Source: Quadrisphaera granulorum
GTDB taxonomy: Bacteria > Actinomycetota > Actinomycetes > Actinomycetales > Quadrisphaeraceae
Reading direction: 5' to 3'
Assembly (NCBI RefSeq): GCF_003149145.1
Contig: NZ_QGDQ01000012.1
Span: 62,001-126,000, forward strand
Length of the DNA stretch: 64,000 nt
Part shown: positions 1 through 7,966 of the stretch, in pieces
Numbering within the stretch: position 1 is the first letter of the stretch
How the letters are laid out: the number at the start of each line of letters is the position of its first letter
Notes under the pieces: generated by a model
Databases searched by the model: none
The model's input: only the letters and a program-made list of their open reading frames with translations
What the model was told of the DNA's origin: nothing
Program-made: the position numbers and the translations under genes

Positions 1-460
1 CGTCGTATCCCCAGCCGCGGCGGCCCGGGAACGCGGCCACCGGCAGCAGCTCGATGACGTCGACGCCGAGCGCCGCCAGGTGCGGCAGCTTCGCGATCGC
101 CGCGTCGAGCGTGCCCTCGGGGGTGAAGGTGCCGATGTGCAGCTCGTAGATGGCGGCGCCGCGGGCGTCGCAGCCCTGCCAGGTGGTGTCGCCCCAGGTG
201 TGGGCGCTCGCGTCGAAGACACGGCTCGGGCCGTGCACGTCGTGCGGCTGGTGGGCGCTGCGCGGGTCGGGGCGGGGGTCGCCGCCGTTCACCCGGAAGG
301 CGTAGTCGGTGCCGTCGCCCGCTTCGGCCACGTCGAGAGCCCACCAGCCGGGCGCCGGGTCATCGGCGCGCCCCATGGGCAGGGTCTGCGTTCCGGTGGG
401 GAGGTGGACGTCGAGCTCGACGCGATCAGCGGAGGGCGCCCAGACGGCGAAGCGATGCAC
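1..460 (-). CDS. treZ: Malto-oligosyltrehalose trehalohydrolase, N-terminal part
   Basis: Would release trehalose from maltooligosyl-trehalose in the cytoplasm, the last step of the TreX-TreY-TreZ route from glycogen. The visible 153 codons begin HRFAVWAPSADRVELDV, the N-terminal beta-sandwich typical of TreZ. They continue with YELHIGTFTPEGT and end in GRRGWGYD, the start of the GH13 barrel. The catalytic residues lie beyond the window. A GTG at 460 fits the family start; an in-frame TTG at 472 is the alternative. It lies on the same strand as glgX and treY, but about 2 kb and three genes away from treY, and its upstream spacer is filled with inverted repeats. Identity is secure from the domain pattern; the rest of the gene cannot be judged. 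Confidence 0.88.
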   Translation of the reverse strand, partial: MHRFAVWAPSADRVELDVHLPTGTQTLPMGRADDPAPGWWALDVAEAGDGTDYAFRVNGGDPRPDPRSAHQPHDVHGPSRVFDASAHTWGDTTWQGCDARGAAIYELHIGTFTPEGTLDAAIAKLPHLAALGVDVIELLPVAAFPGRRGWGYD

Positions 461-474
461 GCGACCACCCAATC

Positions 475-541
475 GGTGATCATGGGCGTCCGCCACCCGA
501 GTGACGCTCCCCTCCCCGTGATCATGGACCTCCGGAACGCC
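475..541. repeat. GTGATCATGG repeat, locus 1
   Basis: Two direct copies of the GTGATCATGG unit lie here. The first (475-501) is followed by GCGTCCGCCACC and the second (517-541) by ACCTCCGGAAC. Read on the minus strand, this is the same order of units as the right half of the loci at 50441, 57095 and 58901: a CCGGAGGTCCATGATCACGG unit and a GGTGGCGGACGCCCATGATCAC unit. It lies between treZ and the methyltransferase gene. Confidence 0.7.
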
Positions 542-562
542 GTGGGTGGATCCGCCCCCCTT

Positions 563-621
563 GAATGGCACGGAGTGGCCCCGTGCCAGGAGGAGTGTCA
601 CGGGGTGGCCCTGTGCCATTC
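563..621. repeat. Inverted repeat around GGCACGG/CCGTGCC units
   Basis: Two 26-nt half-elements (563-588 and 596-621) face each other. GAATGGCAC at 563 pairs with GTGCCATTC at 613-621, and each half contains a second GTGGCC/CGTGCC unit. The plan of short palindromic units in an inverted set resembles the GTGATCATGG loci, but the sequence is unrelated. It lies 10 nt after the methyltransferase stop codon, so it could also act as its terminator; there is no T-tract. Confidence 0.55.
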
Positions 622-630
622 GAGGGTGGG

Positions 631-1371
631 TCAGGCGCGGGCCCGCAACACCTGAGTCGGCATCCATGGGCCGGTCCACCACCCGCGCCACCCGGCGTCG
701 CGTGGTCCCTCGACGTCCAGGCCAGCCTCGCGCAGCGCATCGGCGTACTCGGAGGTGTGCTGGATGTCCATGATCGCGACGCGGCCGCCCGGGGCAAGCA
801 CCCGCACCACCTCGCGCACGGCCCGGCGGCGATCGGCGGGTGAAGGCAGGTTGTGGATCGACAGGCTCGCCGTCACCAGCTCGAACGAGGCGTCGGAGAA
901 CGGGAGCTCACGCATGTCCGCCGTGACGTAGCGCACCCGGTCGGTCACAGCCGCGGCACTGGCGTTGCGCGCGGCGGCGTCGGGGGAGTTGCCGGACTGG
1001 TCGGCCGTGTGCCACAGATCCACACCCGTCACGTGAGCCCCGGGGAACCGTCGGGCGGTCATGATGGCGACGGCGCCGCGGCCGCACCCGATGTCGAGCA
1101 CGCGTGCAGGCGCGGGGGCGCCGTCGTCGAGCAGGTCACTCCAGAGCTGGAACTTGCCGCGCACGCTGGTGTGCAGATGCACCGCAGCGCCTGCGGCGTT
1201 GCCCAGTGCGCCGAGCAGCAGCAGGGTGCCGAGTGGCTGCGCCCATGGCCTGCGGACGCGCGCCGCGAGGGCCGCCCCCGCGGCGGCAGACGCTGCGGCA
1301 AGGCCCACCCATAGCCGCGGCACCGCGGGTGCGTCGATGCCGTAGGACCCTGCGGGTCTGCACGTGGCCAT
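631..1371 (-). CDS. Membrane-anchored class I SAM-dependent methyltransferase
   Basis: Predicted methyltransferase of about 246 residues. Two hydrophobic segments near the N-terminus (LWVGLAAASAAAGAALAA and PLGTLLLLGALGNAAGAAV) should anchor it to the membrane. The catalytic domain has SAM motif I VLDIGCGRGAVA, an acidic VTGVDLW strand II, and TADMRELPFSDASFELV as motif II/III. The start is taken as ATG 1371, which has AGGACGG upstream; the TTG at 1404 overlaps the divergent promoter and has no ribosome site. It diverges from a PadR regulator across a 55-nt gap, a classic regulator-target pair. The substrate is not evident; small lipids or quinones are possible because of the anchor. Confidence 0.75.
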   Translation of the reverse strand: MATCRPAGSYGIDAPAVPRLWVGLAAASAAAGAALAARVRRPWAQPLGTLLLLGALGNAAGAAVHLHTSVRGKFQLWSDLLDDGAPAPARVLDIGCGRGAVAIMTARRFPGAHVTGVDLWHTADQSGNSPDAAARNASAAAVTDRVRYVTADMRELPFSDASFELVTASLSIHNLPSPADRRRAVREVVRVLAPGGRVAIMDIQHTSEYADALREAGLDVEGPRDAGWRGWWTGPWMPTQVLRARA

Positions 1372-1426
1372 GTCGTCGCCGTCCTGCCTGGGGTCGATAC
1401 TCAAGTTTTAGTAAGCGTGTACCGAC

Positions 1427-1975
1427 ATGAGGGCTATGTCCAGGACCACCACCCGACTGATGGTGCTGGGTGTCATCGCGCACCGGCAGCCCATCGGCGG
1501 TTACGGCGTCGAGGCGGTGCTGCGCGAGTGGGCCGTCGAGCGGTGGACCACCATTGCCCCGGCGTCGATCTACCAGCAGCTCAAGACGCTCGAGTCGGCC
1601 GGCTCTATCCACCGCACGAGCGGCGACGGCTCACGGGCAGCGCTTTTCACCTGCACCGACGACGGGTGGGAGGAGCTGCGCCGCCTCTGTCGATCGCTGC
1701 TTGACGACGACGTACGCCCGCTCGGCCTGGTGCCGCTGCTGCACTTCACGCCCGTCCTGCCCACCGCTGAGCTGGTCGCCGGGCTGGAGCGGCGGATCAA
1801 CCACATCGACGCCGCCCTTGCGCACGAGGAAGACGTCCTGGCGCTGGCCGGCTCGCGCGGGCCGGCGCACGTCGTCGAGATCTTCCGGCTGACCGTGCAC
1901 GCCCTGCGGGCCGAGCGCACCTGGAGCCAGGAGTTCATCGGACGGCTGCGCGCCGGCGAGCGAGCCGGGAGCTGA
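1427..1975 (+). CDS. PadR-family transcriptional regulator
   Basis: A 182-residue DNA-binding regulator. The N-terminal winged helix matches PadR: RLMVLGVIAHRQPIGGYGVEAVLREW, then APASIYQQLKTLESAGSI as the recognition helix region. A C-terminal helical dimerisation half (residues about 95-180) contains GLERRINHIDAALAHEEDVL. The family usually represses a neighbouring gene in response to a small ligand. Here the divergent methyltransferase is the obvious target, and the 55-nt shared promoter region holds an AT-richer stretch (TTTTAGTAAG) unusual for this DNA. The start could be ATG 1427 or ATG 1436. Confidence 0.85.
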   Translation: MRAMSRTTTRLMVLGVIAHRQPIGGYGVEAVLREWAVERWTTIAPASIYQQLKTLESAGSIHRTSGDGSRAALFTCTDDGWEELRRLCRSLLDDDVRPLGLVPLLHFTPVLPTAELVAGLERRINHIDAALAHEEDVLALAGSRGPAHVVEIFRLTVHALRAERTWSQEFIGRLRAGERAGS

Positions 1976-1981
1976 CGCGGA

Positions 1982-2629
1982 TCAGACGCGGCCCGTCCAG
2001 GTCAGCGACTGCAGGTCGGCCTTGTCGATGTAGAGGCCGCCGCCGAGGTGGTCGATCTCGTGCTGCATGATCCGCGCCGACCAGCCGTGGAACACCTCGT
2101 CGAAGGCGCGGCCCGCCTCGTCCTGACCGACCACGCGCACCGACCGGAAGCGCGCCACCTCGGCCTCGTACCCGACCACCGAGAGGCACCCTTCCTCGAA
2201 CACCACGCGCTCGGCCTCCTCCACGGACACGGGCGCTCCCGAGGCGTCCACAGGGGAGTAGGACGGGTTCACGATCACCCGGAACGGAAGGTCGGAGCGT
2301 TCGCGCGGGTCGTCGTCGTCATCGCCGGAGTCTTCGACGACGGCGAGGGCCAGCCCCAGCCCGATCTGCGGCGCCGCGAGCCCCACGCCCGGCGCGGCGT
2401 GCATCGAGACCTTCATCGCCTCCACGAGGTCGGCCATGAGCTCGGGCGAGAGCTCACCGTCGTAGGGCTGGGCGACCTCCCGCAGCACCGGGTGCCCCGC
2501 CTGCACGATGGGCAGCGGCTGCGGTCCGCGCAGCAGCTTTCCCACCGCCTTGCGGAGGTCCTTGCTGCTCATGGGACGGCGGATGCCGTCCACGACGCTG
2601 GTGGGGCTCGACTGCTGGGCCATGCTCAC
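1982..2629 (-). CDS. def: Peptide deformylase
   Basis: Removes the formyl group from the initiator methionine of new proteins, a metal-dependent cytosolic reaction. The three family motifs are present: GVGLAAPQIG (motif 1), EEGCLSV (motif 2, Cys metal ligand) and QHEIDHL (motif 3, HExxH ligands and catalytic Glu). The protein is 215 residues with an N-terminal extension of about 35. A GTG at 2629 overlaps the treY stop codon (GTGA), and ATG 2623 lies two codons downstream, so translational coupling to treY is likely. Its position at the end of a glycogen/trehalose operon is functionally odd. It may be one of several deformylases in the genome. Confidence 0.92.
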   Translation of the reverse strand: MSMAQQSSPTSVVDGIRRPMSSKDLRKAVGKLLRGPQPLPIVQAGHPVLREVAQPYDGELSPELMADLVEAMKVSMHAAPGVGLAAPQIGLGLALAVVEDSGDDDDDPRERSDLPFRVIVNPSYSPVDASGAPVSVEEAERVVFEEGCLSVVGYEAEVARFRSVRVVGQDEAGRAFDEVFHGWSARIMQHEIDHLGGGLYIDKADLQSLTWTGRV

Positions 2630-5253
2630 GGCGCAGCATCTTCCCCCACGGCCGCCGTGGCGGCGGCAGCCACCTCGCTGGAGCCCTCGCGGACCAGCAG
2701 CGCGACCGGCATCGAGGCCAGCAAGCGCGCGAGCTGGATGGCGCCGCCGTCGTGGAGGGCTCCGGTGAGCAGGTCACGCCATGCGCCGGGGCCGTCCTGG
2801 CCGGGACGGGCCTCCGGGAGCACCACGGTGTGCTGCCCCCAGCCGCCGAGCCGCTCCAGCGAGGCCGCCAGGCGGGTGGCCACGACCACCACCTGCGGCA
2901 CCCCGCCGTCCAGCTCGGTCGTGCCGCGGCCGAAGGCCACGGCGTTGCCCGTGGAGGTCGCCACGGCCGTGTACGTCGCGCCTTCGCCGACGAACCACTC
3001 GGGGTGCTCGCGGCGCAGTCGCAGCGCGCGGGAGGTGACGAGCAGCTTCTCGTCGGACAGGTCGCCAGGTCGGGCGCCGGAGTCGAGTCGTGCCAGACGA
3101 CGACGGCGCTCGGGGTAGTCGACGGGGCGCCGGTTGTCGGGGTCCACCAGGGACAGCGAGACCACTTCGGTGCCCTGGTAGACGTCCGGGACGCCCGGCA
3201 TCGTCAGCTGCACGAGCTTCTGCCCGAGCACGCCCACGCGCACCGGCCCGGCGATGCGCTGGGAGAACGCCTCGACGGCTTCCAGGATGGCCGCGTCTCC
3301 GAGCACGCCCATCGCGAAGGACCTCACGGCGTCCTCGTAGGCCTCGTCGGGGTTCGTCCACGTGGTGTGGAGCTTCGCCTCGCGGATGGCCTTCTCGAGG
3401 TAGCCCAGCAGGCGTTCACCGCTGATGGGTCCGCCGTCGCGACCGGATCCCCAGGTGCCGAGCAGGGTCTGCCAGATGAGGTGCTCGGTCTGACCGTCCA
3501 GCTCCTGGTGACGGTGCTCGGCGGCCAGGCGCCGCCACTGTCGCAGCGCCTCGGCGAACTCCAGTGGCAGCTCCGAGAGGACGGCGAGCCGCGCCCGTAC
3601 GTCTTCGTCGCGCTTGGTGTCGTGCGTGGTGAGCGTGGTCATGGCCACGGGCCAGTCGCGCACCTGCTGCGCGCAGTAGGCGTGGAACTCCTCCGGCGCC
3701 ACGCCCACGCGGTCGGGGTCTCCGCCGACCTCGTTGAGCCCGGCCAGGCGGAACCAGCGGTAGAACGCCGTGTCCTCCACACCCTTGGCCATGACGGGTC
3801 CGCACGTCTGCTGGAACCTCACCACCAGCTCGGCGCGGTCGGCGTCGGCCAGCCGCCCCGCGCTGCCGACCTCGCGGCCCAGCAACAGGTCGACGACGAC
3901 GGCGAGGGTGTCCCACCGCTCCTCCGGCAGGTGCTCGCGTGCCTGCTCCGCGGCCTCCTCGAGCACCCGCTGGGCCTCGGCCGGAGCCGGCTCGCCGGGC
4001 ACCACGTAGGCGCGGTAGCGCGGGAAGGCCACGAGCAGCTCCACCACGCACTCGCGCAGGGCCCGCTCGGTGTGGTCGCGCAGGCGGACGTCCGCCGCGA
4101 CGATCTGCACGAGCAGCTGCACGAGGCGATGCACCTCGGCGTACAGCCCCGCCTCGACCACCTCCCGCTTGGCGGCGGCGACGACGGCGGGGAAGCCCGT
4201 CGCTTCGCCCGTGACCTCCGCGAGCAGCGCCGACAGCGGCCCGGCGCCGGCCGGGTCCACGAAGAGCCCGCCGACGCGCAGCAGTGCGTCGTAGCCGGTG
4301 GTGCCGGCCACGGGCCAGTCGTCCGGGAGTACCTCGGAGCCCTCGAGGATCTTCTCCACCACGACCCACGCCCCGCCGGAGTGCTCGGCGAGGCGGCGCA
4401 CGTACCCGCGCGGGTCGGCGAGGCCGTCGGGGTGGTCGATGCGCAGCCCCTCCAGCTCCCCGGACGCGAGCAGCTCCAGCAGCAGTTCGTGGGTGGCGTC
4501 GAAGACCTCCGGGTCCTCCACGCGGATGGCGGCGAGGGTGTCGACGTCGAAGAACCGGCGGTAGTTCAACTCTTCGTCGGCCACGCGCCAGTGCGCCAGG
4601 CGGTACCACTGCCGGTCGACGAGCTCGGCCAGCGGCAGCGACTCCGTGCCAGGACGCACCGGGAAGACGTGGTCGTAGTAGCGCAGCAGTGGCTCGCTGC
4701 CAGAGCTGTCGAGCTTCAGCTCCCCGGAGCCGAGCACCTGCCCGATCCGCGAGCCGAGCACCGGCATGAGGATCGCGTGGCCCGACGTCCACCAGTCGAC
4801 GTCGAACCAGCGCGCGTACGGCGAGTCCGGTCCGTCACGCAGCACCGACCACAGGGCTCGGTTGAGCCGCGCCGGGGTCGGTACGGCCATGTGGTTGGGG
4901 ACGACGTCGGCGACGGCGGCCAGGCCCCTGCTGCGCAGGCGCTTCACCAGCACGTCGAGCGCCTCGCGGCCTCCGGCCTCGGGGTTGACGCGGCTGTGGT
5001 CGACGACGTCGTAGCCGTGCGCCGAACCCGGCGTCGGCTCCAGCAGCGGCGACAGGTAGGCGTGGGAGACGCCGAGGGCGTCGAGGTGGTCGACGATGGC
5101 GGTGGCGTCGTCGTACCCGAACTCCGGCCTGATCTGCAGCCGGTAGGTCGAGACAGGGACCGGCTTGCCGGGCGCGGGGCGATGCTGGGCGGCGGAGCCG
5201 CCCTGTCCGTCCGTGCGTCCGTCGGGGCGCGCCTCAGGTGCGGTGTCGCTCAC
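2626..5253 (-). CDS. treY: Maltooligosyl trehalose synthase
   Basis: Converts the reducing-end alpha-1,4 bond of maltodextrins to the alpha,alpha-1,1 bond of trehalose. The 875-residue product has the long GH13_26 architecture: STYRLQIRPEFGYDDA at the start, YLSPLLEPTPGSAHGYDVVD, VVPNHMA, then the nucleophile region GLRIDHPDGLADP near residue 272 and VVVEKILEGSE with the acid/base Glu. TTHDTKRDEDVRARL supplies the third carboxylate. The start is GTG 5253, which overlaps the glgX stop codon (GTGA) and has GGAGG five bases upstream. The open frame runs further upstream, but that part lies inside glgX and is discarded. It is coupled to glgX and def on either side. Confidence 0.95.
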   Translation of the reverse strand: MSDTAPEARPDGRTDGQGGSAAQHRPAPGKPVPVSTYRLQIRPEFGYDDATAIVDHLDALGVSHAYLSPLLEPTPGSAHGYDVVDHSRVNPEAGGREALDVLVKRLRSRGLAAVADVVPNHMAVPTPARLNRALWSVLRDGPDSPYARWFDVDWWTSGHAILMPVLGSRIGQVLGSGELKLDSSGSEPLLRYYDHVFPVRPGTESLPLAELVDRQWYRLAHWRVADEELNYRRFFDVDTLAAIRVEDPEVFDATHELLLELLASGELEGLRIDHPDGLADPRGYVRRLAEHSGGAWVVVEKILEGSEVLPDDWPVAGTTGYDALLRVGGLFVDPAGAGPLSALLAEVTGEATGFPAVVAAAKREVVEAGLYAEVHRLVQLLVQIVAADVRLRDHTERALRECVVELLVAFPRYRAYVVPGEPAPAEAQRVLEEAAEQAREHLPEERWDTLAVVVDLLLGREVGSAGRLADADRAELVVRFQQTCGPVMAKGVEDTAFYRWFRLAGLNEVGGDPDRVGVAPEEFHAYCAQQVRDWPVAMTTLTTHDTKRDEDVRARLAVLSELPLEFAEALRQWRRLAAEHRHQELDGQTEHLIWQTLLGTWGSGRDGGPISGERLLGYLEKAIREAKLHTTWTNPDEAYEDAVRSFAMGVLGDAAILEAVEAFSQRIAGPVRVGVLGQKLVQLTMPGVPDVYQGTEVVSLSLVDPDNRRPVDYPERRRRLARLDSGARPGDLSDEKLLVTSRALRLRREHPEWFVGEGATYTAVATSTGNAVAFGRGTTELDGGVPQVVVVATRLAASLERLGGWGQHTVVLPEARPGQDGPGAWRDLLTGALHDGGAIQLARLLASMPVALLVREGSSEVAAAATAAVGEDAAP

Positions 5254-7418
5254 AGCGCCTCCACTGACGGACGGGTGACCACGAGGAGGCTGCGCCCCGC
5301 CACGGTGACATCGGACCCGGCGGGGAACGGCCCGGCGGGTGCTGCGGCGGCCAGAGCCACCGCAGCAGGTTTGGCTGGTGACGGAGCCTCGGGTGGCGAG
5401 GCGGTGTCGACCACCACCCGCCACTCGAACCCGTACTCCTCCGGCGGCAGCGTGAAGACGACGTCCTCGTGGGACGCGTTGAACATGATGTAGAAGCTGT
5501 CGTCGACGATCTGTTCGCCCCGGGGGTCCGGCTCGGGGATCGCCCAGCCGTTGAGGAAGACGCCGAGGGAGCGGGCGTACCCGGTGGACCAGTCGCTGTG
5601 CGTCATGTGGAGCCCAGCGGGGGTGAACCAGGCGATGTCGCCCAGGGAGCTCTCGCCGCCGTGCTGGGCGTCTCCGGCGAAGAATCGGCGGCGCCGGAAG
5701 ACGGGATGGTTCATCCGCACGGAGATGACCTGCTGGGTGAAGCGCAGCAGGTCGCGCTGCTCGTCCGTGAGGTTCCAGTCCACCCACGAGGTGCGGTTGT
5801 CCTGGCAGTAGGTGTTGTTGTTGCCCTTCTGCGTACGGCCCAGCTCGTCGCCGTGGAGGATCATCGGCACGCCCTGGGACAGCAGCAGCGTCGCGAGCAT
5901 GTTGCGCTGCTGGCGCGCGCGCAGCGCGTTGACGCCCTTGTCCTTGGTCTCGCCCTCGACACCGCAGTTCCACGAGCGGTTGTGGCTCTCGCCGTCGCGC
6001 CCGCCCTCGCCGTTGGCCTCGTTGTGCTTCTCGTTGTACGAGACGAGGTCGCGCATCGTGAAGCCGTCGTGCGCGGTGACGAAGTTGATGGACGCGATGG
6101 GCTTGCGGCCGTTGTGCTCGTAGAGGTCGGACGAGCCCGAGATGCGACTGGCGAACTCCGCCAGCGCGCTCGGCTCGCCGCGCCAGAAGTCACGGACGGT
6201 GTCGCGGTACTTGCCGTTCCACTCCGTCCACAGCGGGGGGAAGCCGCCCACCTGGTAGCCGCCGTCGCCGACATCCCACGGCTCGGCGATGAGCTTGACC
6301 TGGGAGACCACCGGGTCCTGCTGGATGAGGTCGAAGAACGCCGACAGCCGGTCCACCTCGTGGAACTGGCGCGCCAGGGTGCTCGCCAGGTCGAAGCGGA
6401 ACCCGTCGACGTGCATGTCGTTCACCCAGTACCGCAGCGAGTCCATGATCAGCTGCAGCACGTGGGGCGACCGCATGAGCAGCGAGTTCCCGGTGCCGGT
6501 AGTGTCGTAGTAGTGCGCCTTGTCCGAGTCGACGAGGCGGTAGTAGGCCGCGTTGTCGATGCCGCGGAAGCACAGCGTCGGGCCCATGTGGTTGCCCTCG
6601 GCGGTGTGGTTGTAGACGACGTCGAGGATCACCTCGATGCCCGCCTGGTGCAGCGTGCGCACCATCGACTTGAACTCCATGACCTGCTGGCCGCGGCTGC
6701 CGGTGGAGGAGTAGGCGTTGTGCGGGGCGAAGAACCCGATGGTGTTGTAGCCCCAGTAGTTGGTCATGCCCTTCTCCTGCAGGTGGGTGTCCTGCACGAA
6801 CTGGTGGACGGGCATGAGCTCGATGGCGGTGACGCCGAGGTCGGTGAGGTGCTCGACCATCGCCGGGTGGCCGATGCCGGCGTAGGTGCCGCGGATCTCC
6901 TCGGGCAGGCCGGGGTGCGTCATCGTCAGGCCCTTGACGTGCGCCTCGTAGATGACCGTCTCGTGGTAGTCGCGCGCCGGCGGCCGGTCGGTGCCCCAGT
7001 CGAAGTAGGGATTGACGACGACGGACAGCATCGTGTGGCGGGCGCTGTCGGCCGTGTTGCGGCGCGACGGGTCCTTGAAGGAGTAGCTGAAGAGCGACTC
7101 GTGACCGTCCACCTGGCCGTCGATGGCCTTCGCGTACGGGTCGAGCAGCAGCTTGCTGGGGTTGCAGCGGTGCCCGGCGGCCGGGTCGTACGGGCCGTGC
7201 ACGCGGTACCCGTACCGCTGACCGGGCTGGATCCGCGGCAGGTAGGCGTGCCAGACGAACCCGTCGACCTCGGGCAGGTCGAACCGCGTCTCCCGCCCCC
7301 GCTCGTCCACGAGGCACAGCTCCACGCGCGAGGCGACCTCCGAGAAGAGCGCGAAGTTCGTCCCCGCGCCGTCGAAGGTGGCCCCCAACGGGTAGGGGCG
7401 TCCTGGCCAGACCTGCAT
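5250..7418 (-). CDS. glgX: Glycogen debranching enzyme GlgX/TreX
   Basis: Cuts alpha-1,6 branches of glycogen and limit dextrins, feeding linear maltodextrins to TreY. The 722 residues begin with the CBM48 domain (YPLGATFDGAGTNFALFSEV), followed by a GH13_11 barrel. Catalytic residues are the Asp in DGFRFDLAS (about 342), the Glu in LIAEPWDVG (about 376) and the Asp in TAHDGF (about 449). The C-terminal 30 residues are a proline/alanine-rich linker and a short strand. It starts at ATG 7418 after a spacer with no clear promoter and is first in the glgX-treY-def run. The operon setting supports a trehalose-forming (TreX) role. Confidence 0.95.
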   Translation of the reverse strand: MQVWPGRPYPLGATFDGAGTNFALFSEVASRVELCLVDERGRETRFDLPEVDGFVWHAYLPRIQPGQRYGYRVHGPYDPAAGHRCNPSKLLLDPYAKAIDGQVDGHESLFSYSFKDPSRRNTADSARHTMLSVVVNPYFDWGTDRPPARDYHETVIYEAHVKGLTMTHPGLPEEIRGTYAGIGHPAMVEHLTDLGVTAIELMPVHQFVQDTHLQEKGMTNYWGYNTIGFFAPHNAYSSTGSRGQQVMEFKSMVRTLHQAGIEVILDVVYNHTAEGNHMGPTLCFRGIDNAAYYRLVDSDKAHYYDTTGTGNSLLMRSPHVLQLIMDSLRYWVNDMHVDGFRFDLASTLARQFHEVDRLSAFFDLIQQDPVVSQVKLIAEPWDVGDGGYQVGGFPPLWTEWNGKYRDTVRDFWRGEPSALAEFASRISGSSDLYEHNGRKPIASINFVTAHDGFTMRDLVSYNEKHNEANGEGGRDGESHNRSWNCGVEGETKDKGVNALRARQQRNMLATLLLSQGVPMILHGDELGRTQKGNNNTYCQDNRTSWVDWNLTDEQRDLLRFTQQVISVRMNHPVFRRRRFFAGDAQHGGESSLGDIAWFTPAGLHMTHSDWSTGYARSLGVFLNGWAIPEPDPRGEQIVDDSFYIMFNASHEDVVFTLPPEEYGFEWRVVVDTASPPEAPSPAKPAAVALAAAAPAGPFPAGSDVTVAGRSLLVVTRPSVEAL

Positions 7419-7587
7419 GGCGTCCTCTCACGGGCGACGGTGGTGCAGCCCGCCGCGTGAGCGGCAGGCAGGGGTCATCCTGGCCGAGCGCGCGCTCTGC
7501 CGCCTCGTGGACTGCCAGGACGCGCCTCGAGGAGCGTCCTGCGGCCACATGGGAGGGGGTGGTTCGACTCAGCCCCCTGGCGTGAAG

Positions 7588-7593
7588 TAATGT
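7588..7593 (+). promoter_or_regulatory. Putative -10 box for the tRNA cluster
   Basis: TAATGT lies 29 nt before tRNA-Gly, with a weak TTCGAC at 7563-7568 as a possible -35 (spacing 19). This is the most AT-rich part of the 203-nt gap between glgX and the tRNAs; nothing else is recognisable in that gap. Confidence 0.4.
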
Positions 7594-7621
7594 TCTTCTC
7601 GTTCGGCCGCGAGGCCGGTAC

Positions 7622-7694
7622 GCGGACGTGGCTCAGTTGGTAGAGCATCACCTTGCCAAGGTGAGGGTCGCGGGTTCGAATCCCGTCGTCCGCT
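7622..7694 (+). tRNA. tRNA-Gly (GCC)
   Basis: Complete cloverleaf. The acceptor GCGGACG pairs with CGTCCGC, the anticodon stem TCACC/GGTGA encloses loop TTGCCAA (anticodon GCC), and the T-arm is GCGGGTTCGAATCCCGT. The discriminator base is T and no CCA is encoded. First of three tandem tRNAs. Confidence 0.96.
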
Positions 7695-7737
7695 CGGAGG
7701 GCACCGCTCGAGGGTCGCTCGGACTCGGATGCCCCTC

Positions 7738-7808
7738 GGTGGAGTGGCCGAGAGGCGAGGCAACGGCCTGCAAAGCCGTGTACACGGGTTCGAATCCCGT
7801 CTCCACCT
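7738..7808 (+). tRNA. tRNA-Cys (GCA)
   Basis: Cloverleaf with acceptor GGTGGAG/CTCCACC. The anticodon stem ACGGC/GCCGT holds loop CTGCAAA (anticodon GCA), and the T-arm is ACGGGTTCGAATCCCGT. It lies 43 nt after tRNA-Gly, probably in the same transcript. Confidence 0.95.
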
Positions 7809-7831
7809 CAAGCGTCACCTCGGTGCCGCAC

Positions 7832-7906
7832 GGGCGATTGGCGCAGTGGTAGCGCGCTTCCTTGACACGGAAGAGGTCACTGGTTCGAACCCAGTATCGC
7901 CCACCA
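7832..7906 (+). tRNA. tRNA-Val (GAC), CCA encoded
   Basis: Cloverleaf with acceptor GGGCGAT/ATCGCCC. The anticodon stem CTTCC/GGAAG holds loop TTGACAC (anticodon GAC). The tRNA body ends at 7903 and CCA follows in the DNA. The order Gly-Cys-Val, seen here, is common in actinobacteria. A second, near-identical tRNA-Val with anticodon CAC lies at 17992. Confidence 0.95.
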
Positions 7907-7911
7907 CACCA

Positions 7912-7934
7912 GGCCCCGGTCTTCGACCGGGGCC
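7912..7934 (+). terminator. Terminator of the tRNA cluster
   Basis: A perfect 10-bp stem GGCCCCGGTC/GACCGGGGCC with a TTC loop is followed by TTTGTC. It lies 6 nt after tRNA-Val and ends the Gly-Cys-Val transcript. Confidence 0.85.
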
Positions 7935-7966
7935 TTTGTCGTACCCGCGACCTCTCACGGTGGACC

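Noticed and set aside
5254-5973. N-terminal extension of treY up to 5973
   Set aside because: It lies within glgX, has the composition of a shadow frame, and TreY proteins begin near the residues encoded at GTG 5253.
2752-7460. Two very long plus-strand open frames (913 and 663 codons) opposite treY and glgX
   Set aside because: They are antisense shadows caused by very high GC; they have no recognisable domain and overlap clear GH13 genes.
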